A program made the translations under genes and the position numbers. From positions 1-5,400 of the forward strand of contig JACRUB010000172.1 in NCBI GenBank assembly GCA_014305015.1: a DNA stretch of 5,400 nucleotides. The letters run 5' to 3'. This document shows, one piece after another, positions 1 to 5,301 of this stretch. Each line of letters opens with the position of its first letter. Position 1 is the stretch's first letter. Origin of the DNA: Vulcanimicrobiota bacterium. Lineage in GTDB: Bacteria; Vulcanimicrobiota; Vulcanimicrobiia; Vulcanimicrobiales; Vulcanimicrobiaceae. The notes under the pieces are model-generated. The model saw only the letters and a list, made by a program, of their open reading frames with translations, was not told the origin of the DNA and did no database searches.

Positions 1-161
1 GCTGTATTGATCCCCGGAGGTGGAGGCAGGGTCGGAGTTTGGATCGGGGTTGGCTCTGGTCCCGGCCCGGGGATACTGCCGCCGCCGCCGCCGCCTCCGC
101 CGCACGCAGTGAGTGTTGCAATGAGTGCAAAGGCGCCGAGTTTAGAAGTAACCGACTTCAC
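1..161 (-). CDS. Lipoprotein with polyglycine/proline-rich linker, 5' part only
   Basis: This is a predicted exported lipoprotein whose coding region runs off the left edge, so only the first 53 residues are visible. Read on the minus strand from a GTG, it gives a short basic n-region (K2, K7), a hydrophobic stretch (LGAFALIATL) and the lipobox L-T-A-C with Cys20 as the predicted lipidation site. Eight consecutive glycines follow, then a Pro/Thr-rich stretch (SIPGPGPEPTPIQTPTLPPP), typical of a flexible tether between the membrane anchor and a distal domain. The GTG was chosen because AGGAAA lies 9 bases upstream. In-frame ATG (197) and TTG (185) starts are possible but lack a visible ribosome site and would give a long n-region. 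It starts 45 bases after the cinA stop on the same strand and may be the last operon gene or the start of another unit. The function of the missing domain is unknown. Confidence 0.75.
   Translation of the reverse strand, partial: MKSVTSKLGAFALIATLTACGGGGGGGGSIPGPGPEPTPIQTPTLPPPPGINT
78..101 (-). repeat. GGC trinucleotide tract encoding polyglycine
   Basis: Eight consecutive glycine codons follow the lipobox cysteine. Six of them are perfect GGC repeats (GCC on the plus strand, 78-95), followed by one GGA and one more GGC. Tracts like this can change length in whole codons by slippage without breaking the frame, so linker length may vary between strains. That variability is an inference. Confidence 0.8.
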
Positions 162-170
162 GGTGATCGC

Positions 171-176
171 TTTCCT
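171..176 (-). promoter_or_regulatory. Ribosome binding site of the lipoprotein gene
   Basis: AGGAAA on the minus strand sits 9 bases before the GTG at 161. It is the main reason for choosing GTG over the upstream in-frame TTG and ATG. Confidence 0.55.
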
Positions 177-206
177 GGCCCGCAAGCAGTAGGCCATGCC
201 AAGAGT

Positions 207-1481
207 CTACGTTGTTGGCGCCACGTTTGGTTCCGCTTGCCTCACCCGCTTCCACAGGAGTCCAAGCGCGTAGGCGGTTGCCCGCTGTTGCACGATCTCG
301 CGGTCACCGCGAAACTGCATTTTGCGAGTCTTTACACCCGAAGGATCGGCCAAACCGAACCAGACAAGTCCAACCGGTTTTTCAGATGTACCACCTTGAG
401 GACCTGCGACTCCCGTGACGGACAGGGCAATCGAGGCACCAAACCGCTCCCTGGCTCCGGTGGCCATTTCAGCGGCTACTTCTGAACTCACAGCGCCGTA
501 GGCATTGAGGTCTTCTGTCTGCACGCCTAAATGCTGAATTTTAACGGAATTATCATAGGCCACGATGCCGCCCACGAACGATTTTGATGCGCCCGCAACT
601 CTGGTCAATGCCGCAGCAACACGGCCACCGGTGCACGACTCCGCGACTGCCAGCGTCTGACCGCGCTCGCAAAGCCCGCGTAGGACAACACTCTCGAGCG
701 TATCGTCGTCATCACCAAAGATAACTCCGCTAAGGCGCTCGCGGATTGTCTGCTCCAGGGGCTCTATTAGCGCTTGAGCTTCATGACTCGAACCTGTCTT
801 GGCCATGAGTTTCACATCACAGCGGCCGCCGTGCGCGAGCACCGCAATCTTCGGATTCTCTTGCGTGGCAAAAAGATCGCCGATGCGTTCATCGAGTTCG
901 GATTCCGCGATGCCCATCGTGTGCAGAGTTCGCGTGGTGATGAATGAATGGGAGCCAAATTTCTCCCCCAGCCAAGGCAGCAGTCGCTCGGCAAGCATTG
1001 GCTTCATCTCACTGGGCACGCCGGGCATCGAGGCGATAAACTTCCCGTCTTTGCTAAAGGCAATATAACCGGGGGCGCTACCGTGCGGATTCTTTAGCAT
1101 GAGCGCACCGCGCGGTAAGAGTGCCTGCTTGCGGTTGTTCGCCGGCATCTCGCGACCGACCACGACCGAAAAACGCTCGTGCATGTCGCGCAACGCTTCT
1201 TCATTCATCACCGCATCGACCCCCAGCGCATCGCAGGTCGCTTCTTTGGTCAGATCGTCGATCGTCGGACCGAGGCCGCCGCTAGTGATCACACCGTCCG
1301 CACGCTGGAGTGCGGCCACCAATGTTGCGGCAATGCGTTCACGGTTGTCGCCCACGGCATGCGTGGCATAGACATCGATTCCATTTGCAGCTAGCGCTTG
1401 CGCGATATGTGCCGTATTGGTATCGACGAGTTGGCCGAGGAGTAATTCGGTGCCGACGGCGACTATTTCGACTTTACTCAT
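207..1481 (-). CDS. cinA: CinA: competence/damage-inducible protein with NMN deamidase (PncC) domain
   Basis: This is a full-length 424-residue two-domain CinA. Residues 1 to about 170 form the MoaB/MogA-like domain (COG1058), with GTELLLGQ at 10-17, SGGLGPTIDD at 67-76, NPHGSAPGY at 131-139 and MPGVPSEM at 152-159. Residues about 265-415 are the PncC-type amidohydrolase domain, with AESCTGG at 280-286 (Ser282 is the expected catalytic residue), VAYDNSVK near 308-314, GAVSSEVAAEMA at 329-340 and the GVAGPQGG loop from 357. In characterised members the C-terminal domain deamidates NMN to nicotinate mononucleotide in the cytosol, and the N-terminal domain of some has ADP-ribose pyrophosphatase activity. 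No key motif is missing. The ATG start matches the family's usual N-terminus (short lead, then VEIVAVGTE). It lies 24 bases after the SirC-like gene, with a repeat filling that gap. A role in NAD recycling fits nadE upstream; the name's link to competence is historical. Confidence 0.95.
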   Translation of the reverse strand: MSKVEIVAVGTELLLGQLVDTNTAHIAQALAANGIDVYATHAVGDNRERIAATLVAALQRADGVITSGGLGPTIDDLTKEATCDALGVDAVMNEEALRDMHERFSVVVGREMPANNRKQALLPRGALMLKNPHGSAPGYIAFSKDGKFIASMPGVPSEMKPMLAERLLPWLGEKFGSHSFITTRTLHTMGIAESELDERIGDLFATQENPKIAVLAHGGRCDVKLMAKTGSSHEAQALIEPLEQTIRERLSGVIFGDDDDTLESVVLRGLCERGQTLAVAESCTGGRVAAALTRVAGASKSFVGGIVAYDNSVKIQHLGVQTEDLNAYGAVSSEVAAEMATGARERFGASIALSVTGVAGPQGGTSEKPVGLVWFGLADPSGVKTRKMQFRGDREIVQQRATAYALGLLWKRVRQAEPNVAPTT

Positions 1482-1501
1482 GCTTCGACAAGCTCAGCAT
1501 G
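1479..1501 (-). promoter_or_regulatory. Possible start-codon hairpin of cinA
   Basis: In the minus-strand transcript CATGCT (1496-1501) can pair with AGCATG (1479-1484), across an 11-base loop. The 3' arm contains the cinA ATG (1479-1481). A competing small stem, GCTT/AAGC with a four-base loop, lies at 1482-1493. No good Shine-Dalgarno sequence is visible ahead of the ATG apart from a weak GAAG. The pairing is seen directly in the sequence; any effect on translation is inference. Confidence 0.35.
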
Positions 1502-1504
1502 ACA
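1484..1504 (+). repeat. Dispersed palindrome-like repeat, copy 1
   Basis: The 20 bases TCGACAAGCTCAGCATGACA (1485-1504) occur again, identical and in the opposite orientation, at 5264-5283. Including flanks, 26 of 27 bases match (1479-1505 against 5263-5289). The copy fills nearly all of the 24-base gap between the SirC-like stop and the cinA start. From memory, TTCGACAAGCTCAG-type elements are dispersed between genes in many bacterial genomes, like REP sequences; that was not searched here. Confidence 0.8.
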
Positions 1505-1505
1505 A

Positions 1506-2069
1506 TTAGGGGCCCCCGTCCTGGAACCAGTCGGGGTATTTGAGCGAGGCGTGAAGTTCGAAACCCTCGGCGAGAGCGATCATCGCTTCGCGGCGCTTTT
1601 GCAGCGAATCTGGATAAAGCTCACGATTTTTTTCTTTAGCTGCCGCTTGGTGTTCGATGAAACCTTCGAATCGTTTGTCGAAAACACGTTGGAGCGACTC
1701 TTTGATAAGCTTGCCGATCCGCGGGGCGAGACCCGCAGTCGAGATCGCAATTCGCACCGGTCCTGCTTTAACAATCGCGACCATCGCAACGAAGCCGAAC
1801 TTCGGCTGATCGATGCAGCAGAGCAAAAAACGATGTTCGTCCGCAAGCGCGCGAAGCCGCGCCGACAGCGCCTCATCTTGAGGCGTTGAGATGACGAAGA
1901 ATGCCTTCGTTACATCGCTATCCTGCAGCGTTGCCGCATCTTTGATCCAGTTGACCGCGGCGCCGGCCTCTCGAAGTGCCGCCTCTTTCTCTACCGCCTC
2001 CCGGTCATTGCCGATAACAACGCAGGGACGGTCGAGCAAATTCAGGCTCACCGGATACAGAATCTTCAA
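1506..2069 (-). CDS. Divergent precorrin-2 dehydrogenase / SirC-like protein (siroheme synthase N-terminal family)
   Basis: This 187-residue protein matches the N-terminal half of CysG, Met8 and stand-alone SirC. In that family it oxidises precorrin-2 to sirohydrochlorin with NAD+, and some members also insert iron for siroheme. It begins with the family's YPVSLNLLDRPCVVIG and keeps a CIDQP segment (Asp87 aligns with the catalytic aspartate) and AISTAGLAPRIGKLI at 108-122, the counterpart of AISTGGKSP. A charged helical C-terminus of about 65 residues follows. The nucleotide loop is unusual: the usual GGG before VA is G20-N21-D22, so dinucleotide binding is uncertain. No methyltransferase domain is attached. 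The TTG start overlaps the nadE stop in TTGA, which suggests translational coupling; only a weak GGTAG precedes it. Family assignment is fairly secure, but activity is not. Confidence 0.8.
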   Translation of the reverse strand: MKILYPVSLNLLDRPCVVIGNDREAVEKEAALREAGAAVNWIKDAATLQDSDVTKAFFVISTPQDEALSARLRALADEHRFLLCCIDQPKFGFVAMVAIVKAGPVRIAISTAGLAPRIGKLIKESLQRVFDKRFEGFIEHQAAAKEKNRELYPDSLQKRREAMIALAEGFELHASLKYPDWFQDGGP

Positions 2070-2914
2070 AAGTCTACCGGCCGCAAATAGAATTCATTGA
2101 TCGCGGTGTTAGAAAGCATCGCAGTCGTCGGCAGATGCCGTTTCCAATGCGTTCCCTCAACGCGTTTGCGCACAAGCTCCACCTCTTTCTCGGTGAAACC
2201 GTGTTCTGCGAATTGCTCCGGATTGTAGCCGTGCAGCAGTTGTGCGAGGATCGCATCTGCACGTGCGTACGTTATTCCGAGATCGCCTTCGTCGGTTTGA
2301 TTCGGAACCAAATCCGCGCTCGGGGCTTTCTCGATCAGCGGAGCAGGAACGCCGAGATACCGCGCAAGTTCCCATACTTGCGTTTTAAAGAGATCGCCGA
2401 GCGGATTGAGCGGCGGCGCATCATCTCCGTGCCACGTGAAGTAGCCCAACAAACGCTCCGTCTTGTTTCCCGTTCCGATGGGCAACGCGCCGAGCTTTTC
2501 GCCCTGATCGAAGAGCACGAGCATACGCGTGCGAGCCATGATGTTTCCGCGCCGGCGTCCGTCGGCATCGGGTTCAAATTGCAAGTAACCGTCAACCGCA
2601 CCCGTTATCTCAATCGTGCGCTCGTGGATGCCGAGCGCCTCGACGACGAGTTTTGCATCGCCTAAGCTATCGGCGCTCGATGATTTGTACGGCATCCGGA
2701 TTGCATGCACGTTTTGCGGACCGATGGCACGCGCGCAAAGATATGCCGTTACGGCAGAATCGACGCCACCTGAGAGGCCCACCACGGCGCGTTTGATGCC
2801 GCGGCGCTCAACCAGTTCGTCGCGCAGAAATGCTTCGAGCCACTCCGCCGCCACCCGCGCATTTATTCGCGGCGGAACGGGTCCATTTCGGGAAGCCTCA
2901 ATGACCGGCAGCAT
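2066..2914 (-). CDS. nadE: NAD synthetase (adenylating, ammonia-type length)
   Basis: This 282-residue cytosolic enzyme adenylates nicotinate adenine dinucleotide with ATP and amidates it to NAD+, the last step of NAD synthesis. The ATP-pyrophosphatase P-loop LSGGVDS is at 47-53. Other family motifs are RRGNIMARTRM at 121-131, GTGNKTE at 147-153, NPLGDLFKTQVWELARYLGVP at 170-190 and PSADLVPNQTDEGDLGI at 198-213. The length equals the short ammonia-type NadE; there is no fused glutaminase domain. The segment normally near YGDGG reads HGDDAPP, a variant partly like the GDMA of glutamine-dependent enzymes. The frame is open upstream to 3097, but that extension overlaps the amidase gene and does not look like NadE. 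The ATG at 2914 has GAGGAG six bases upstream. The gene overlaps the amidase gene by 17 bases and the SirC-like gene by 3. Confidence 0.95.
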   Translation of the reverse strand: MLPVIEASRNGPVPPRINARVAAEWLEAFLRDELVERRGIKRAVVGLSGGVDSAVTAYLCARAIGPQNVHAIRMPYKSSSADSLGDAKLVVEALGIHERTIEITGAVDGYLQFEPDADGRRRGNIMARTRMLVLFDQGEKLGALPIGTGNKTERLLGYFTWHGDDAPPLNPLGDLFKTQVWELARYLGVPAPLIEKAPSADLVPNQTDEGDLGITYARADAILAQLLHGYNPEQFAEHGFTEKEVELVRKRVEGTHWKRHLPTTAMLSNTAINEFYLRPVDF

Positions 2915-3806
2915 CGATTGCTCCTCGTGCGACAGGCAATTCATCATCCAGCAAGAGATCTGGCAAAACAGATGCAAGATCGCCGAGCAGCGGCAGGCTG
3001 GCACGCGCGAGGTCAATCTCGCGCACGTCCAGTTCCGCGCGTATGATGCATGTGCCGAGGACCGGGGCTGCGACCAGCACTTTACCGCGCGGGTCAATCA
3101 CGGACGAAGAACCGCTAAACCCTTTGCCGCCTTCAAAGCCGGTGAGCCCCGCGTATAAAAGGTACACCCCGTGCTCCGCCGCTGCGCTCGAAAGCAACGA
3201 ACGCCACACGCTCACGCTTTCGAGTTCTTCATCGCCTTCCACGCCGCGACCCGGCGCCGCACTCGGAACGATCAAGAACCGCGCGCCTTTGATAGCGGCG
3301 ATCGTGGGCATAATGCTGTGCCACACGTCCTCGCAAACTAACATCGCCATCTTTCCAAATCGCGTGTCGAAGACGCTCAGCTTACGGCCGCGCGAGAGAA
3401 AGCGCTCTTCATCGAAAACGCCGTAAGTCGGTAGAAACATTTTGCGATGCACGTGCACGATGTCGTGGCCGTTGGGCGTCACGTGCAGGTAAACCGCGCT
3501 ATTGTAGTACGTACCGTTATCGTTTTCATAGAAACCGCACACTATATCGACGCTGCCCTTGGACTTCGTACTCTGCCACGCGCCCGCAAGCTTTCCGGCG
3601 AACTTCTCTGCGGGCATCGCAAGATCGTAAACGGCGCCTTCGAGGAAGTAGCCCGTCAAGGCCGCTTCCGGCAGAATGATTAAGTCCGGCGGCGTCTCAG
3701 CAGCGAGTTGAACGAAAGTCTTCTCTAGTTCTGCGAAGTTAAAATCGAGTTGCCCTTTGCGGGGTTTGGTTTGAACGATCGCGAGTTTGCAGCGGCTATC
3801 CGGCAT
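2898..3806 (-). CDS. Nitrilase-superfamily amidase, probable glutaminase partner of NadE
   Basis: This 302-residue carbon-nitrogen hydrolase has the complete triad: Glu47 (LPEAALTGY), Lys122 (HRKMFLPTYGVFDEERF) and Cys158 (VCEDVWH). The K..LP.YGVFDE.RF and CEDVW signatures resemble the glutaminase domain fused to the N-terminus of glutamine-dependent NAD synthetases. It lies directly before and overlaps a nadE that lacks that domain, so the likely role is releasing ammonia from glutamine for NadE. This is inference; the family also includes omega-amidases, carbamoylputrescine amidases and other amidases. No signal peptide is seen, so it should be cytosolic. The start is uncertain: the ATG at 3806 leaves the usual short lead before the first strand (CKLAIVQ) and an 11-base overlap with the flavoenzyme gene, while an ATG at 3827 adds seven residues. 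Neither has a clear ribosome site, which fits coupled translation. Confidence 0.88.
   Translation of the reverse strand: MPDSRCKLAIVQTKPRKGQLDFNFAELEKTFVQLAAETPPDLIILPEAALTGYFLEGAVYDLAMPAEKFAGKLAGAWQSTKSKGSVDIVCGFYENDNGTYYNSAVYLHVTPNGHDIVHVHRKMFLPTYGVFDEERFLSRGRKLSVFDTRFGKMAMLVCEDVWHSIMPTIAAIKGARFLIVPSAAPGRGVEGDEELESVSVWRSLLSSAAAEHGVYLLYAGLTGFEGGKGFSGSSSVIDPRGKVLVAAPVLGTCIIRAELDVREIDLARASLPLLGDLASVLPDLLLDDELPVARGAIDAAGH
2921..2926 (-). promoter_or_regulatory. Strong ribosome binding site of nadE
   Basis: GAGGAG on the minus strand lies six bases before the ATG at 2914, inside the end of the amidase gene. It is the best Shine-Dalgarno sequence in the window and decides the nadE start over the long upstream extension. 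Confidence 0.8.
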
Positions 3807-5220
3807 GTCCCACACTGGCCACCGCATCGTCGATCACAACGGCCCCGAGTTTTGCGGCGATCTCCTCTGCGGGATACGTCCAAATTTCGGCAAGCGTCGG
3901 GTGTAAATGCGGAATCTTGATGAACTCGTACACGGTGGATTTGTAACTCATTGCCACGATAATTTCGTGAATCAAATCCGATCCGTGAACGCCCAAGACC
4001 GAAGCGCCGAGAATCCTTCCATCCTCGGGCGACGCAAGCATCTTCACAAAACCCTTGGTTTTATTTAGGCAGAGCGCTTTCCCATGATCGGCAAAGTCGT
4101 ATGTGGCTTTGATAAAAGTTATTCCGAGCGATTGCAGTTCGCGTTCGGTGTCGCCGACGACCGCGACCTGCGGATCGCTAAAGACCGTGTGTGCTTTGAC
4201 GATGTGGTAATCCGCGGGCTCTGCCGCATTATCAACGGCGTTGCGGGCGGCAATCTCGCCTTGATAGATTGCGACGTGCACGAGCAAGAAGCGGCCGGAA
4301 ACGTCGCCGACCGCAAAAATGTGGGGATTGCTCGTGCGCAGATCGAGTCCGACTTCGATGCCGGTAACCGGATGTGCGCGAACGCCTGCCTTCTCTAAAT
4401 CGAGCCCATCAATATCCGGAACGCGGCCGAGGCAGTACATGATTTCATCGCCTTCGACTTCCGCATCGACCCCATGCCGCCGAATGTGTACGACCTTCTT
4501 GCCGCCGCGCGATGAAACGCGCATGATGAGCGTTTCGGTCTGAACGTCGATGCCTTCGTCGCGGTAGTATCCGGTGAGGGCATAACCGATATCGTGATCG
4601 CCGCCCGAAAGCAGATGCGGGCTGCGCAGAACGATTGTCGTCTTGACGCCCATCCGTGCGAAGAATTGTCCGAGCTCCGCGCCAACGTAGCCGCCGCCGA
4701 GCACGATTAATGATTTCGGAAGCTCTTCGAGTTCCAGCGCCGCATCGCTATCGATGTAGCCGGCTTCTGCTAACCCGGGCACCGCATTCGGCGCGACAAC
4801 GCTTCCGGTTGCGATAATAAAACGCTCCGCTTCGAGCGTTTGATGATCGCCGACTTGAATTTGGTTGGGTGATAAAAACTTCGCACGTCCGCTATAGAGC
4901 GGAAATTGTTGAATGCCCTCGATGCGGTAGTCCGCGAATCCCGTGATGAGCTCGCGCTTGCGGCGCATGATAAACGGGAAGTCGATTTCCAGCGACCCGG
5001 TATTTAAGCCCAGCTGCCCCGCTTCGCGGATATCGTGAGCCATATCGCTCGAAGCGAGCAATGTTTTCGATGGCATGCACCCGCGCAAAATGCACAGCCC
5101 GCCAAGTGGACCGTGGTCGACTAACGCAACGTCGGCCCCGCGCTCGCGTGCCGTACGTGCGGCGGCAAAACCGCCGGAACCGGCGCCTATGACGATAAGG
5201 TCGTGTTTGTTATTGTTCAA
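3796..5220 (-). CDS. FAD-dependent pyridine nucleotide-disulfide oxidoreductase (dihydrolipoamide dehydrogenase-like)
   Basis: This 474-residue class I flavoprotein disulfide reductase has the full set of motifs. The FAD loop GAGSGG is at 12-17, the redox disulfide GGLCILRGCMPSK has Cys43 and Cys48, ATGS is at 137-140, the second nucleotide loop GGGYVGAELG is at 175-184, AVGD is at 303-306, and the C-terminal HLHPTLAE has the His440-Glu445 dyad. These place it with dihydrolipoamide dehydrogenase and mercuric reductase-like enzymes, which pass electrons between NAD(P)H and a disulfide substrate. The second dinucleotide strand ends in VLRS instead of the acidic residue usual for NADH, hinting at NADPH use. 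No lipoyl or other 2-oxoacid dehydrogenase gene is nearby, so an E3 role is unproven. No mercury-binding N-terminal domain or terminal cysteine pair is present. It starts at TTG with GAAGGG eight bases upstream; an in-frame TGA shortly before rules out a longer start. Confidence 0.92.
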   Translation of the reverse strand: MNNNKHDLIVIGAGSGGFAAARTARERGADVALVDHGPLGGLCILRGCMPSKTLLASSDMAHDIREAGQLGLNTGSLEIDFPFIMRRKRELITGFADYRIEGIQQFPLYSGRAKFLSPNQIQVGDHQTLEAERFIIATGSVVAPNAVPGLAEAGYIDSDAALELEELPKSLIVLGGGYVGAELGQFFARMGVKTTIVLRSPHLLSGGDHDIGYALTGYYRDEGIDVQTETLIMRVSSRGGKKVVHIRRHGVDAEVEGDEIMYCLGRVPDIDGLDLEKAGVRAHPVTGIEVGLDLRTSNPHIFAVGDVSGRFLLVHVAIYQGEIAARNAVDNAAEPADYHIVKAHTVFSDPQVAVVGDTERELQSLGITFIKATYDFADHGKALCLNKTKGFVKMLASPEDGRILGASVLGVHGSDLIHEIIVAMSYKSTVYEFIKIPHLHPTLAEIWTYPAEEIAAKLGAVVIDDAVASVGHAG

Positions 5221-5228
5221 TGTTTTGA

Positions 5229-5234
5229 CCCTTC
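5229..5234 (-). promoter_or_regulatory. Ribosome binding site of the flavoenzyme gene, partly within the repeat
   Basis: GAAGGG on the minus strand ends 8 bases before the TTG at 5220. It overlaps the outer end of the inverted repeat arm (CTTCGACAGG on the plus strand from 5231), so the repeat appears to supply part of the ribosome site. Confidence 0.5.
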
Positions 5235-5283
5235 GACAGGCTCAGGGTGACACAGGGTGCATTTGTCATGCTGAGCTTGTCGA
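5233..5283. repeat. Imperfect inverted repeat pair (REP-like), copies 2 and 3
   Basis: The left arm, TCGACAGGCTCAGGGTGACA (5233-5252), and the right arm, TGTCATGCTGAGCTTGTCGA (5264-5283), are reverse complements at 17 of 20 positions, separated by 11 bases. The right arm is the exact reverse complement of the copy at 1485-1504. The pair fills most of the 81-base gap between the partial upstream gene and the flavoenzyme gene, and could fold into a strong hairpin in DNA or RNA. It lacks a following T-run on the minus strand, so it is not a classical intrinsic terminator. Confidence 0.85.
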
Positions 5284-5301
5284 CGCATGGGCGTGGGAAC
5301 A

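Noticed and set aside
162..206. A terminator or promoter between cinA and the lipoprotein gene.
   Set aside because: Only a short GGCC...GGCC complementarity is present, with no T-run and no convincing -35/-10 pair.
7..485. Plus-strand open frames with polyproline or polyalanine runs.
   Set aside because: They are antisense to the lipoprotein GGC tract and to the end of cinA; the homopolymers are the GCC repeat read in other frames and no family resemblance is seen.
2915..3097. A 61-residue N-terminal extension of NadE, in frame back to a TTG at 3097.
   Set aside because: It lies wholly inside the well-supported amidase gene in another frame, is rich in Cys, Arg and Ser like a shadow frame, and the ATG at 2914 has a strong GAGGAG site.
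2135..3426. Long plus-strand open frames (2135-2665, 2616-3158, 3043-3426).
   Set aside because: They are antisense to nadE and the amidase, which have complete catalytic motifs; their translations show no domain and have biased composition.
3796..5220. Mercuric reductase (merA) as the specific call for the flavoenzyme.
   Set aside because: There is no N-terminal mercury-binding domain, no C-terminal cysteine pair and no other mer gene nearby; the HPTLAE ending fits the dihydrolipoamide dehydrogenase type.
5233..5283. The inverted repeat as a rho-independent terminator.
   Set aside because: The stem is strong, but no run of T follows it on the minus strand, and the arms match a dispersed repeat found elsewhere in the window.
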